The notes: a model not told the origin generated them from the sequence alone. Counted from the stretch's first letter, positions 1-9,773 are shown. The stretch: DNA of 64,000 bases from Verrucomicrobiaceae bacterium (GCA_019694165.1 JAIBCL010000008.1:186001-250000); one strand, 5' to 3'. Numbers and translations: made by a program.

Positions 1-1
1 C

Positions 2-868
2 GTGATGAAAGGTGGCCGGGTGGTGCCCTGGATCATGGATCTGAATCCTGACGAGGCTGTGGCGGCCGGCTGGCTGCGCGAGGGAGGCTTGCCGGAACGA
101 CTCATGACGACGCTGCAGAATTGGAGCTTCTCGATGGCGGCGCGCATCATCGTGCTCGACCGGTTCATGGCGGAACGCCTGCGCAAGAAGGGTGTGGCGG
201 AGGATGTGATCCATGTCGATCCGCCCTGGTCGCACGACCAGATCGTGAGCTACGACGTGGAGGCGCGAAACCGCTTTCGCACCGAACACGGGCTGACGGG
301 AAAGTTTGTCGTCATGTACTCCGGCAATCACAGTCCGTGTCACCCGCTCGACACGGTGCTGGCGGCCGCCGAAGCTCTGGCCGGCGACTCGGACATTCAC
401 TTTCTGTTCGTCGGCGGCGGCAGCGAGTTCGCCAAGGTAAGAGCTTTCGCCGAGACCAGAAGGCTGGCCAACGTGACCGCCCTGCCCTACCAGCCGGTGG
501 AAGCCCTGTCCGGTTCCCTCGCCGCGGCGGACCTTCATCTGGTGGTGATGGGTGATGCGTTCGTGGGCATCGTTCATCCGTGCAAGATCTACAACATCCT
601 CTCGCTGGGCATTCCATTCCTTTTCATCGGCCCCGGCGAGAGCCATGTGGGCGATCTCACGGCGATCCTCGGTGATCCTTGTTTCTGCCTCCGGGCCCGT
701 CACGGCGACACGGAGGGCGTCGTCAGGCAGATCCGTGCGGCGAAGCAGCGTCGCGCCAAAGTTCCTGACGACAAAGCCCGCGCACTGGCAGCGGCGTTCT
801 CCCAGCAGCGCCTATGCGGCCGGCTGACAGAGTTGATTGAATTGACGGGGGCCGCGCCCCTGACATAA
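2..868 (+). CDS. Glycosyltransferase family 4 protein (5' end outside window)
   Basis: A GT4-type sugar transferase, probably adding a residue to a lipid-linked polysaccharide precursor at the inner membrane. The visible 288 residues enter at the linker typical of WbuB-like enzymes (WIMDLNPDEA near residue 10). They then run through a complete C-terminal GT-B donor domain: VVMYSGNHS at about 102, FLFVGGGSEF at about 134, and an HPCKIYNILSLGIPFLF stretch at about 192 where this family binds nucleotide sugar. The N-terminal acceptor domain is missing because the window begins inside the gene. The stop lies three bases before the next start, so it is cotranscribed with the sugar-1-phosphate transferase and O-antigen polymerase. 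Donor and acceptor cannot be deduced. Confidence 0.85.
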   Translation: MMKGGRVVPWIMDLNPDEAVAAGWLREGGLPERLMTTLQNWSFSMAARIIVLDRFMAERLRKKGVAEDVIHVDPPWSHDQIVSYDVEARNRFRTEHGLTGKFVVMYSGNHSPCHPLDTVLAAAEALAGDSDIHFLFVGGGSEFAKVRAFAETRRLANVTALPYQPVEALSGSLAAADLHLVVMGDAFVGIVHPCKIYNILSLGIPFLFIGPGESHVGDLTAILGDPCFCLRARHGDTEGVVRQIRAAKQRRAKVPDDKARALAAAFSQQRLCGRLTELIELTGAAPLT

Positions 869-871
869 AAG

Positions 872-2335
872 ATGCCCGTGAATCCGCCATATATCGTGCC
901 CAGCCCGCCCGTGCATCTCGCGCACAGCGTGGCGTGGACATTCACGGGCTTCTTCGCGGTGGCCGCGTTCATCGCCGCGCTCACGACGATGTTCATTCTG
1001 AAAACCCAGCAGAGCATCGGCATGGACCAGCCCGATGCCCGGCGCAAAATGCACGAGAAACCTATCTCCCGGCTGGGCGGCGGCGCGATCTTCCTTGCCT
1101 TGGTCGTGGGATTCCTTCTCGCACTTCAGGCCGAGGGCATCGAGTGGGGGCGCTGGTGGCCGGTGATGCTGTGCAACATGCTCGTTTTCGCCGTCGGGTT
1201 TTTCGACGATCTCAAGGCGCTCGGGGCCAAGACCAAGCTCGTGGGCCAGATCGGAGCATCGCTGATTCTATACGCGCTCGGAGTGTCCATCGACATCCTG
1301 AGCAATCCGTTTGGCGAAGGCAGCATCAACCTGGGCTGGTTGAGCCTGCCGCTGACTCTGATATGGCTGGTGGCGATACCGAACATCGTCAACCTCATCG
1401 ATGGCATGGACGGACTGGCCACGGGATTCGGGCTGTTTGTCAGCCTCACGCTGGCCTTCGTCGGCTACCTCTCGGGCCAGCCCGACGTGGTGTATGCATG
1501 TGTGGTGATGTCCGGTGCGCTGGCTGGTTTCCTGATTTTCAATTTTCCACCCGCCAAGATTTTCCTCGGCGACGGAGGGGCGTATCTCATCGGCTTCTAC
1601 ATCGCATCAGTTTCCGTGTTGAGTTCCAACAAGGGGTCGATCATCGCCGCCTTGCTGGTGATGATGGTGGCGCTCGGAGTACCCATACTCGACACGCTCT
1701 TCGCCATCATGCGCCGCGCGATCCGTGGCGTGCCGATTTTCAAGGCCGACGCCGAGCACATCCACCACCGGCTGATCTTGCTGGGTTACTCGAAAGGGCA
1801 GGCGCTCGTGGCGCTGTATGCAGTGTGTTTCGCGCTCAGCTTGGTGGGCCTGAGCATCCTGCTCACCAAAGGCCTCGCGCTGCCTGTGGCCGGCGCCGTG
1901 CTCTTCATCCTGGCCATGAGCGCGGCCAAATATCTCGGGTATGTGAGAACCTGGAAAGGCATGAGGAGGCAGATCAATGCGGCGCTGGAGCGGCGGCGTG
2001 AAATCGAGTACATCAACGCCCATGCCCGGCTGCTCGAACTGGAGGCGGAGAAATGCGCTTCGGCGGAGGAATTCGCCGCCATCCTTGGCGGCAGTCTCTC
2101 CAGACTTGGCCTCGGCGGTCTTCCCGGCGACGGGACCAAAGCGGTCGATGTAAGGCTCGCCGATGGATGCATCGTGCGACTTTATTGCTCCCTGCAGGAT
2201 CGTCACCACGCGGAGGATGCCGTCCGGATTGACGCCATCTCCCCCTGCTTGAACACTGCCTGGGAGCGCTGGAGGACTGTGCCGGGTCTGACGGTGGTCG
2301 TGCCCGAGATGCCCGCCGCCTCGTCCAGTTCCTGA
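872..2335 (+). CDS. WecA/MraY-family polyprenyl-phosphate sugar-1-phosphate transferase
   Basis: Integral membrane enzyme of the PNPT family. It transfers a HexNAc-1-phosphate from a UDP-sugar to undecaprenyl phosphate, the first step of O-antigen, capsule or teichoic-type polymer synthesis. All hallmark motifs are present: RKMHEKPISRLGGG (58-71), the aspartate pair in FFDDLKALGAK (110-120), NLIDGMDGLATG (174-185), FLGDGG (231-236) and HIHHR (296-300). About ten hydrophobic segments end near residue 370. A soluble tail of roughly 120 residues follows; it is longer than in E. coli WecA and resembles nothing I recognise. The end overlaps the next gene by one base (TGATG), indicating translational coupling. 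The sugar substrate cannot be read from the sequence. Confidence 0.9.
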   Translation: MPVNPPYIVPSPPVHLAHSVAWTFTGFFAVAAFIAALTTMFILKTQQSIGMDQPDARRKMHEKPISRLGGGAIFLALVVGFLLALQAEGIEWGRWWPVMLCNMLVFAVGFFDDLKALGAKTKLVGQIGASLILYALGVSIDILSNPFGEGSINLGWLSLPLTLIWLVAIPNIVNLIDGMDGLATGFGLFVSLTLAFVGYLSGQPDVVYACVVMSGALAGFLIFNFPPAKIFLGDGGAYLIGFYIASVSVLSSNKGSIIAALLVMMVALGVPILDTLFAIMRRAIRGVPIFKADAEHIHHRLILLGYSKGQALVALYAVCFALSLVGLSILLTKGLALPVAGAVLFILAMSAAKYLGYVRTWKGMRRQINAALERRREIEYINAHARLLELEAEKCASAEEFAAILGGSLSRLGLGGLPGDGTKAVDVRLADGCIVRLYCSLQDRHHAEDAVRIDAISPCLNTAWERWRTVPGLTVVVPEMPAASSSS

Positions 2336-4863
2336 TGACCGAAACCCGGCACAAAGCGCATCGAGAGAAACTCACTGTGGAGACAAACGAGACAAGCGAG
2401 TATGACGAACCGTCGGACGAAAGGCACGGCGAGGGCGTGTCCGCGCCCGGGCGGCGAAGGAGACGGATCAAGACCAAGGCGCGAAGTCACTTCGCCGCCG
2501 TGCAGAGACCGAGATGGGAAGCTTGGGTGCTGGCATTGATCCCGCTGCTCGTGTGTTTCCTCGGCGGGGGACGGAGCGTCTTCGCCAAAGGGGTGGCGCT
2601 TTCTTGTGCGGGGCTGTTCATGTTGATGGCCGCGCCGGGCTACCGGCTGCCGAAAGTACTGCTGGTGGCCTTTGGCGTGCTGATCGCGGCGCCTCTGCTC
2701 AGCTTCCTGCCTGCCGTCTTGCTCAGTCCGCTGCCGGAGTGGAGATCGAGCCTCGCCGAAGACTGGGGCATCGCGCTGGCGTCCTCAGCGACTCCCCAAC
2801 CCTGGGTAACCCTCGAGTCGTGGCTTCTGTTTGTCTCCGGCTTCACATGGCTGGCGTGGTGCTCATCCCGCGGCTCGACGCTGGAGGACCGCCGGATCAT
2901 CCTGCGGCTCCTGACCGTCGGACTGGCGGTCATCGCTGTCCTCACTCTCTGCCACAAGGCGAAACTCGTCGAGATTCTATGGTGGAAGTTTCCTCCGGAA
3001 CTCGGGAACACCTACGGTCCGTTCGCCAATCGCAATCACACATCGAGTTTGATGGCCATGGCCGGCATCCTCTGCGTGGCGCTGACCTATGACAGCTATC
3101 GCAACAAGCAGCGCACCTGGATGCTTTTCCTCGTACTGCTCGTGCCGTTCTTCCTGGTCATCCTCTCCAACACATCAAGAGCCGGAGTACTGCTCTTTTT
3201 CCTGGGCATCACCATCTGGCTGTGGACGGCAACGATGAGGAAAAGCGCGTTCAAGAAGACGGCTCTCATAGGTGCACTGGTGCTCGGCGGCATCTCCGTG
3301 GTGCTCGTCTTCGGCGGCACGGTGACCACCAGACTCAAGAGCAGCCTCGGAGCCGCACCGTCCGGCGAAAACGGACGCAGCGTCTTTTACTCAGATGTTA
3401 TGAAGATGACCTCGCAGTCCCCCTGGACCGGCGTGGGTCTCGGAAATTTTGTGGATGTCTATCCACACTCAGCCTCATTCCACGAACCAAGGATGCGATT
3501 CCTGCACCCGGAGAGCGACCTGTTCTGGCTCATGTCCGAAGGTGGAATGATCACGTTGATCTGTGCCGTCGCTGTGATTCTGATGATGATGTCGATGACC
3601 GGACCATGGTCAAACTCCCGGGACGACGAATCCGGCAGCCGTCAGGACCGGCGCCTGCGCCATGCAGCCTCCATCGCAGCGGCCATGTCAATCGTTCACG
3701 GGGTGGTGGACGTCCCGAACCACAGTCTCGGTTACGGACTCCTGTCGTCCATGTTGCTGGCCGTCGGACTCCGCCCTTCCCGAGTCCGCACCCCGGCGGG
3801 CCAGGCAGACAGACTGGGCTTCCGCGTCCTCGGACTCTGCATCCTCGGGGTCGGCGCGGCATTGCTAGCGATATTCTTCGGCAGGCCGCTGCTGCCTGGT
3901 AGATCGGCGGCGAAACTCTGCGCCCAGCAGGCCCGGGTACTTAGCGCCGCAAACCGTGACACCGAGGCTCTGGCACTGGCAAACCGGGCGCTGGGGATGA
4001 ATCCGCTCGACTGGACACTGTACTTCCTGCGCGCCACCCTCAGCCTCAAACTCAACCGTCCCGACCAGGATGCGCTGCTCGATTTCGGACGGGCAAGAGC
4101 CATCGAGCCGCATTACGCGATGATGTGCATCGAAGAAGCGGACGTGTGGCTGGGAAGACGTTCGCGTTTTGCCGTCCAAGCATGGAAAGAGTTTTTCCGA
4201 CGGCAACCTGACCAGACGGGATCTTACAATCTGTTGCTGGAGCGAGTCGCCAACGACCCCGATCTCCGCCGCGAAGCGCGGAAGCTGGCAACGACATCGG
4301 CGCTCAAACTCATTTGTCTGCGCTGGACGCCGGCTTCTCCCGAGTTCGACGAGCTGATCGGCGATCTGGTCAAGACTCCCAAGGGGCTGGAAGCGCTCGA
4401 GCCCGAAGGCCGCCTCGAGTTTTTCCGTCTATGGCAACAGAGGGGTGACCGGGATGCCCTCAAAGCAGGCCTCCAGAAGAACGCTTTCTGGCAGCAAGAC
4501 GGGTGGAGAGTCCTTTGTGAAGAGCTTGCAAAAGACGGCAACTACGAGGGTGCCTTTCGCATGGCCGTTCGCTTCGAACCGCCCCCCATAAGCCCCTCCG
4601 TCAGCGATCTGCATGATTTTGGTGAGCTACAGCACAACTTCGATCTCAACCCTATCGATCCCCGCCGAGGCATCGACCTGTATTTCGCCCAGAAAGACAA
4701 GGCTCTCTGGGACGCAGCGCTCGCAACCCTGGAGAAGGTCGCTGGCTTGCCAGGCGCCCCAAGCTACATCGGCTATGAAAAGGCCGTCGTTTTCGCCCAG
4801 AAGCACGACTACCGCAAGGCTTGGGAACTGATGACGAGATACTTGACCGATCGCAGCAGGTAG
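2335..4863 (+). CDS. O-antigen ligase/polymerase (Wzy/WaaL-like) with C-terminal TPR-like region
   Basis: Large membrane protein of the O-antigen ligase superfamily (842 residues). After a basic cytosolic N-terminus of about 55 residues, some ten membrane spans run to about residue 520. The family signature YGPFANRNHTSSLM lies near 223, and a long periplasmic loop with GVGLGNFVDVYPH and HPESDLFW lies near 365-400. The last 320 residues are soluble and helix-rich with repeated alanine/leucine spacing (LSAANRDTEALALANRALG), consistent with TPR-like repeats facing the periplasm. It probably polymerises or ligates the glycan made by the two upstream genes. It is last in the operon, with a terminator 30 bases downstream. 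Ligase and polymerase roles cannot be separated from sequence alone. Confidence 0.85.
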   Translation: MTETRHKAHREKLTVETNETSEYDEPSDERHGEGVSAPGRRRRRIKTKARSHFAAVQRPRWEAWVLALIPLLVCFLGGGRSVFAKGVALSCAGLFMLMAAPGYRLPKVLLVAFGVLIAAPLLSFLPAVLLSPLPEWRSSLAEDWGIALASSATPQPWVTLESWLLFVSGFTWLAWCSSRGSTLEDRRIILRLLTVGLAVIAVLTLCHKAKLVEILWWKFPPELGNTYGPFANRNHTSSLMAMAGILCVALTYDSYRNKQRTWMLFLVLLVPFFLVILSNTSRAGVLLFFLGITIWLWTATMRKSAFKKTALIGALVLGGISVVLVFGGTVTTRLKSSLGAAPSGENGRSVFYSDVMKMTSQSPWTGVGLGNFVDVYPHSASFHEPRMRFLHPESDLFWLMSEGGMITLICAVAVILMMMSMTGPWSNSRDDESGSRQDRRLRHAASIAAAMSIVHGVVDVPNHSLGYGLLSSMLLAVGLRPSRVRTPAGQADRLGFRVLGLCILGVGAALLAIFFGRPLLPGRSAAKLCAQQARVLSAANRDTEALALANRALGMNPLDWTLYFLRATLSLKLNRPDQDALLDFGRARAIEPHYAMMCIEEADVWLGRRSRFAVQAWKEFFRRQPDQTGSYNLLLERVANDPDLRREARKLATTSALKLICLRWTPASPEFDELIGDLVKTPKGLEALEPEGRLEFFRLWQQRGDRDALKAGLQKNAFWQQDGWRVLCEELAKDGNYEGAFRMAVRFEPPPISPSVSDLHDFGELQHNFDLNPIDPRRGIDLYFAQKDKALWDAALATLEKVAGLPGAPSYIGYEKAVVFAQKHDYRKAWELMTRYLTDRSR

Positions 4864-4892
4864 CTTTTCAGCCCATCTCGTCCAAAGCTCGA

Positions 4893-4940
4893 AGGCCCGC
4901 TGAAAACGAGAACATTCTCGTTTGACCCAGCGGGTCTTTT
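4893..4940 (+). terminator. Rho-independent terminator after the polysaccharide operon
   Basis: A long hairpin begins about 30 bases after the O-antigen ligase stop. The outer arms AGGCCCGCTG and CAGCGGGTCT pair over ten bases with one G-U pair. A second perfect arm pair, AAACGAGAA / TTCTCGTTT, sits inside. The structure is followed by TTTTAATTT. It separates the glycan operon from the response-regulator gene. Confidence 0.7.
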
Positions 4941-4990
4941 AATTTAGCATATCTGATAATCAGTAACGGTTCTCAATTATTGAATGACTT

Positions 4991-6364
4991 ATGGCGAAGG
5001 TAGTAATCATAGACGACGAAGCGGCGATCTTGGAACTCATGACCAAGCTCGTGCGATCCACCGGGCATCAAGTGACCGGGTGCTTGACTGGAACGGAAGG
5101 TATGGCCGCCATAAGAAGCCTGAAACCCGAGCTGGTGATCGTTGATCTGCGGATTGGAGACATCAATGGCCTTGATATCGTCAACATGTGTCGTGAGGAT
5201 TTTCCATCGACGGCAGTGATCATGGTGACCGGACACGGCAGCATTGAGACGGCAGTGGAGGCCATGCGGCTTGGGGCATTCGACTACCTCACCAAACCAT
5301 TCGACCTCGGCGACTTGGTAAAGACGGTCAACCAAGCCCTCCAACAACATCCGGCGGACGGTAATGCTCCTCTTGCTACAGCGAGCGTCGTAAGCCGCAC
5401 ATCATCGTCCTCGAAGCTGATCGGCCACAGCGGAGCAATTCAGAAAATTTTCGAAATTGTCCGAAGAGTGGCCGACAACGACAGTCCGGTACTGCTGGAA
5501 GGCGAGTTCGGCGTTGGCAAGCACATGGTAGCCCGGGCGTTGCACGAGGCCAGCCGGCGCAGCTCAGCGCCATTCAAGGAGTTGCAGTGCAGCGCCATGC
5601 CGGAGGATGTGCTGGAGGCCGAACTATTCGGCCACGGCAACAACCAGACCGGAATCTTCGCCCGTGTGAACGGAGGAACGGTCCATATTGCCGAGGTCAA
5701 TCAACTCCCCGCACGGATCCAGGCTCAGTTGAACACTTTCCTGGACGAGGTCGCATCGCGCCGGGCATCTGGGCGCAGCGGCGCGGACGGTTTCAACCCC
5801 AACTTCCGCCTCGTTGCTTCAACCACGGTTCCTCTTGACGAAAACACCAGCGCGGGTCGTTTCCGCGAAGATCTCTATTACAAGCTCTCGGTCGTGCCGG
5901 TGAAAATCCCACCGCTCCGCGACAGACGGGACGACATCAAGCCGCTGGTGGAGCACATCCTGCGCGAAATGGCGGAGCGCTCGGAGACGCCTGTAAAGTC
6001 TATCGATCCCTACGCCCTCGAGTTCCTCGAAAAGTACGCGTGGCCCGGAAACATCAGTGAATTGCGCAATGCGGTGGAACGTGCGTGCGCCTTCGCCGAG
6101 AAGGACCGCATCCTTCCCGCCGACCTGCCCCCCAAGGTAAGCCAGCAGATCGAGGTTCCGGCACCCATAGGGGGCGGAGTGACTCAACTTCCCATCGGCT
6201 CGACGCTTGATGATTTTATCAAGGGCCAGGAACGGATATTCATCAACGAGACGCTGAAATTCAACAATGGTTCGCGAGAGAAGACTGCCAGCATGCTCGG
6301 CGTAAGCATCGCCACGCTTTATCGCAAGATGGGACTAAATGTGGAAAGGCGTACCACGAGTTAA
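4991..6364 (+). CDS. NtrC-family response regulator with degenerate AAA+ domain
   Basis: Three-domain regulator of 457 residues. The receiver domain (1-120) is intact: D8/D9, phospho-acceptor D52, T80 and K102. The AAA+ domain (about 142-380) keeps a Walker A variant (GEFGVGKH, 171-178), the arginine-finger region GRFREDLYYKL and WPGNISELRNAVE. Where sigma-54 activators carry GAFTGA it reads GHGNNQTGIFARVNGGT and is about a dozen residues shorter. The Walker B aspartate is alanine (VHIAEV, A234-E235). A Fis-type helix-turn-helix ends the protein (412-450). Family knowledge says loss of GAFTGA abolishes sigma-54 contact, so it probably binds DNA and acts in a sigma-54-independent way. No histidine kinase is adjacent. 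The position just after a polysaccharide operon suggests envelope regulation, which is inference. Confidence 0.85.
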   Translation: MAKVVIIDDEAAILELMTKLVRSTGHQVTGCLTGTEGMAAIRSLKPELVIVDLRIGDINGLDIVNMCREDFPSTAVIMVTGHGSIETAVEAMRLGAFDYLTKPFDLGDLVKTVNQALQQHPADGNAPLATASVVSRTSSSSKLIGHSGAIQKIFEIVRRVADNDSPVLLEGEFGVGKHMVARALHEASRRSSAPFKELQCSAMPEDVLEAELFGHGNNQTGIFARVNGGTVHIAEVNQLPARIQAQLNTFLDEVASRRASGRSGADGFNPNFRLVASTTVPLDENTSAGRFREDLYYKLSVVPVKIPPLRDRRDDIKPLVEHILREMAERSETPVKSIDPYALEFLEKYAWPGNISELRNAVERACAFAEKDRILPADLPPKVSQQIEVPAPIGGGVTQLPIGSTLDDFIKGQERIFINETLKFNNGSREKTASMLGVSIATLYRKMGLNVERRTTS

Positions 6365-6410
6365 ACCCCGCCACCTGGCATTCTCCACAAACAAAGAGCG
6401 GAGAGTCCAG

Positions 6411-7586
6411 TCACTGTTGAAGCTGTTCGCCCCCATTCAACGGCAGGTTCTTCAGCCCGGTGTCCAGCAGATCGCGCTGCCACGGCAACAGTTCTTCGAT
6501 GCCTGTGGACGAAGCCACCACTTGTTCAAGGGTTGCCCGTGACCCCAGGAGAGAACCTTCGATGCCAAGCCTGTCTGCCTGCTCATCGCGAAATCGACAC
6601 AATTTTTCGACATGTTCTCGCGCTTCGTCCGAAAGTCGGCCACGAGCCTTGCGCAGACGTGCAGGCCAAGAGGCGGGATCTGATGCCGCAATGGCCGCCA
6701 CAACTTCGGAAAAGTCCCGCTTCCATCTAGGGCGCCACCCGGCTGGAGGAGCGATCCGCCGTCCAGCCTCAAATTCCACGGCATAGTCAAGCATCTGTTT
6801 GTTGGACATCACTCGGAAGCAGGGGATGTCCCGTTCGCTGGCGGCACTGTCGCGCCACTCCCAAAACGCTTTCAACAACGCCAACCCCTTGGGCTGCAGC
6901 CGACCGGCCCCCTGCATTCGCCAACCATCTTCGCGCGGTGAGATCGAGCGAGCGGCAACTCCGGCTTGCAGCGAACGGCAGGATTGCAAAAACCACTCGT
7001 GTCTGTTCTGCGTCCGAAGTTCCTCTCCCAAGTGGTCGGCCAGTGGCAGCAGATAGCGCACGTCGTCGACGGCATAACGGAGCATGGTCTCCGGCAGCGG
7101 CCTCCGGCTCCAGTCTTCCTTTTGCGACGCCTTCGACAGATTTCTGCCGAAAACACTCTCGACCAAAGCGGCCAGGCCGAATTTGCGGTGGCCCACGAGC
7201 CTCGCCGCGATCTGGGTGTCCCGCACCGTCTTCGGAATCCAGCCGTAGGCTTTGCGCAGCATCGTAAGGTCGTAGTCGGCACCGTGAATCCACAGCTCGC
7301 ATTCGTCCAGCAATGCGATGAGGGGTCCAACATCGGCGATGGCGAGTGGATCGACCAGGGCGTAGCGCCCGTCGAAGGCGATCTGGATCAGACAGAGCTT
7401 CTCCTGAAAATGATGCAGGCTGTCCGCTTCAGTGTCGATGCAACACCTGGCCTGCATTCCTCCGGCCAGCATCTGGCGTGCCTCCCTGACCCATTTTTCC
7501 AAGGCATCCCTGCGGTCGATGTACTCGAAATCTCTGGCATGCCCCTCCGCCGGCGTGGCAGGCCCTCGCGGCTGGTGATGACTCAT
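6411..7586 (-). CDS. rnd: Ribonuclease D
   Basis: 3'-5' exoribonuclease of the DEDDy class, which trims tRNA and other small RNA precursors. All catalytic positions are visible: D51 and E53 in IDTEAD, D106 in HGADYDLTML, and Y171/D175 in YAVDDVRYLL. A C-terminal HRDC-type helical region follows, including REHVEKLCRFRDEQADRLGIE. At 391 residues it has the usual RNase D length. The start codon overlaps the rho stop (ATGA), making it the last gene of coaE-rho-rnd. It converges on the response-regulator gene with 46 bases between the stops. Confidence 0.92.
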   Translation of the reverse strand: MSHHQPRGPATPAEGHARDFEYIDRRDALEKWVREARQMLAGGMQARCCIDTEADSLHHFQEKLCLIQIAFDGRYALVDPLAIADVGPLIALLDECELWIHGADYDLTMLRKAYGWIPKTVRDTQIAARLVGHRKFGLAALVESVFGRNLSKASQKEDWSRRPLPETMLRYAVDDVRYLLPLADHLGEELRTQNRHEWFLQSCRSLQAGVAARSISPREDGWRMQGAGRLQPKGLALLKAFWEWRDSAASERDIPCFRVMSNKQMLDYAVEFEAGRRIAPPAGWRPRWKRDFSEVVAAIAASDPASWPARLRKARGRLSDEAREHVEKLCRFRDEQADRLGIEGSLLGSRATLEQVVASSTGIEELLPWQRDLLDTGLKNLPLNGGEQLQQ

Positions 7587-9070
7587 GTTCGCAGTCCTTT
7601 GAGCAACAGTTCAGCGTTGTTTGCAGTCTTCTGAATATTGCGGATGAGAAGTTCAATCGCCTCGAAGGCGGGCACGGCGCTCATCTGCTTTCTTACGAGT
7701 GATATGCGCTTGAACTCTTCGGGATGATAAAGAAGGTCATCACGCCGGGTACCCGATTTGAGCACATGGATGGCCGGAAAGATGCGCCGTTCGGAGATCT
7801 CACGGTCAAGATTGACCTCCATGTTCCCCGTGCCCTTGAATTCCTCAAATATCACCTCGTCCATCCGGCTTTCCGTTTCGATCAGGGCCGTGGCTACGAT
7901 GGTGAGGCTTCCGCCTTCTTCGACGTTTCTTGCCGCGCCGAAGAATTTTTTCGGTTTGATCAGCGCCTTCGACTCCACACCGCCCGACATCGTACGCCCT
8001 TTGCCTCCTTGAAGCGCGTTGTAGCCGCGCGCGAGCCTGGTGATGCTGTCGAGCAGAATGACTACGTCCTTGCGCTGTTCCACCAGCCTTTTCGCCCTTT
8101 CTGCCACGAGTTCGGCCACCTGCGTATGGCGCTTCGGACTCTCATCAAACGTAGAACTATAGATTTCGCATTTTTGCACCGTCTCTTCAAAATCAGTGAC
8201 CTCTTCGGGACGCTCGTCGAGCAGCAACACGATGAGGTTGATATCCGGGTGATTCACTGTGATCGATTTTGCGATCTCCTTAAGGAGCATCGTCTTTCCC
8301 GACCGTGGTGACGCACAGATCAACGCTCGCTGGCCTTTGCCCAAAGGTGCCACGACGTCCACGACCCGGGCACTCACCGACGGATTCTTCGGCGTTTCCA
8401 TGATGATCCGCCCCGTGGGAAACGTGGCGGTCAGTTTGTCAAATGGCGTCACCGGCTTCCATTCCTCGATGCTGCAGTCCTCGACAGCCGTGATTCGGTC
8501 AATCGCGAGGAATTTTTCCTTTTCCCGTGGCGCCTTCGCAAAACCCGAAATCCGCTGTCCAGGCTGAAGTTGAAATTTCCGCACGAGAAACAGCGGCACA
8601 AACACGTCCTCCGGCAGTGGCGCAAAACTATAGCGGGCGCAACGGATCATCCCGAAATTCTCGGGGCCGATTTCGAGAATGCCGTCCACTTTCAACTTGG
8701 TCCGGTGCTGGCCCATCCACACAAGCAAATCGTAGATGAGTTGATGCTTTGACCGGCTGGCGTTTGTCCGCCAACCGACGGCGTCAGCCATTGCCTGAAG
8801 GTCCGCTGGTGATGCCGCCTGCAGTTCATCAACGGAAACCTCCTCCGGGAACGGTGGCTCAGCTTTTTGCGGTTCGCTGCCAGGCTGAGCGCCTGCGTTC
8901 CCCCCTTTGCCCACAACTGGCGTGATGGCGCAAGTTGGGCCGCCACCCGGGCCGCAGGACTCAGGCGGTGACGGTTCGCCCGCCTGCGCTGGTGAGGGAG
9001 CTGGCTCGGTGGCAGCGGCCACGCGTGCGGCTACGCCATTCGGGGCGAAATTCACTTCTGATTCAGGCAT
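7583..9070 (-). CDS. rho: Transcription termination factor Rho
   Basis: Hexameric RNA-dependent ATPase that terminates transcription. It has a Rho N-terminal helical domain ([18 protein letters not shown]), a cold-shock-like RNA-binding domain ([15 protein letters not shown] onward), then the RecA-like motor with Walker [21 protein letters not shown] and the [11 protein letters not shown] region. The N-terminus carries about 75 residues rich in Pro, Ala, Glu and Gly, an extension often seen in Rho of this and other phyla. I chose the ATG at 9070. A TTG at 9082 overlapping the coaE stop (TTGA) would add four residues. Cotranscribed between coaE and rnd, overlapping rnd by four bases. Confidence 0.95.
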   Translation of the reverse strand: MPESEVNFAPNGVAARVAAATEPAPSPAQAGEPSPPESCGPGGGPTCAITPVVGKGGNAGAQPGSEPQKAEPPFPEEVSVDELQAASPADLQAMADAVGWRTNASRSKHQLIYDLLVWMGQHRTKLKVDGILEIGPENFGMIRCARYSFAPLPEDVFVPLFLVRKFQLQPGQRISGFAKAPREKEKFLAIDRITAVEDCSIEEWKPVTPFDKLTATFPTGRIIMETPKNPSVSARVVDVVAPLGKGQRALICASPRSGKTMLLKEIAKSITVNHPDINLIVLLLDERPEEVTDFEETVQKCEIYSSTFDESPKRHTQVAELVAERAKRLVEQRKDVVILLDSITRLARGYNALQGGKGRTMSGGVESKALIKPKKFFGAARNVEEGGSLTIVATALIETESRMDEVIFEEFKGTGNMEVNLDREISERRIFPAIHVLKSGTRRDDLLYHPEEFKRISLVRKQMSAVPAFEAIELLIRNIQKTANNAELLLKGLRT

Positions 9071-9078
9071 GGTCTGGT

Positions 9079-9687
9079 TCAATTGAATGGCCGTAGAGAA
9101 CGGAGCAGGATGAGCATTTGCGTTTCGAGAACGGCCGACGAACCGTCGTTCCAGACAACCACATCCGCCTTGTTGATCTTCAATTCCAAGGGCAATTGTG
9201 CATTCAGCATTCCGTCGGCCACACTCGCGTCGATTTGTCGATGCTTTATGAGCCGGGTGCGCTGAACTGTCTCGGACGCCGCCACCACAATCACCGTGTC
9301 GGCCGGCATCGGCTGTTGAGTTTCATAGTAGAGCGGCACCTCTGCAAGGAAAACCTTGGCATCTCCCTTTTTTTGGGCGTGATCGCGTGCCATATCTAGC
9401 ATTTGGAAAATCCGGGGATGCATCACGGCCTCCAGCCTTTTCCGTGCCTCCTCAACCCGGAACACCAGATCCGCCACACTTCTCCGGGTGACACTCTGTC
9501 CTGTTACAGCGAGTTCGTTGCCGAACTCGGCCACAAGACGAGCCTGCACCTCGGGATCATTCCAAAGCCTGCCGGCAGCTTGGTCGCAAGAAAAGCTTTC
9601 TACGGCCCCGTCTAATACCTCAGCGAGCATCCGGCAAAAGGTTGATTTACCCGTCCCTGCCCCGCCTGTGACGATCCAGTTTTTCAT
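9079..9687 (-). CDS. coaE: Dephospho-CoA kinase
   Basis: Cytosolic P-loop kinase catalysing the last step of coenzyme A synthesis, phosphorylation of the 3'-hydroxyl of dephospho-CoA. The P-loop GGAGTGKSTFCRML is at residues 8-21. It is followed by the family landmarks SCDQAAGRLWNDPEV, MHPRIFQML and EVPLYYET, and an Arg-containing lid region (RTRLIKHRQIDASVADGML). Length is 202 residues, normal for CoaE. First gene of coaE-rho-rnd. A hairpin terminator lies between it and the secretin operon upstream, so it is probably transcribed from its own promoter. Confidence 0.9.
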   Translation of the reverse strand: MKNWIVTGGAGTGKSTFCRMLAEVLDGAVESFSCDQAAGRLWNDPEVQARLVAEFGNELAVTGQSVTRRSVADLVFRVEEARKRLEAVMHPRIFQMLDMARDHAQKKGDAKVFLAEVPLYYETQQPMPADTVIVVAASETVQRTRLIKHRQIDASVADGMLNAQLPLELKINKADVVVWNDGSSAVLETQMLILLRSLRPFN

Positions 9688-9740
9688 TGGCGATGACTGT
9701 ACCGTGACATTGAATTAACGCTGCCTTGATGCATCACAAA

Positions 9741-9773
9741 GAAAAGGGAGGCAGGTGCGTCCCGCCTCCCTTT
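9741..9773 (-). terminator. Terminator closing the pilus-like operon
   Basis: Perfect ten-base arms AAAGGGAGGC (9743-9752) and GCCTCCCTTT (9764-9773) enclose an eleven-base loop. Read on the minus strand the second arm runs into TTTCTTTGTG, a weak U tract. It sits 30 bases after the secretin stop and before coaE, so it separates the two minus-strand operons. Confidence 0.7.
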
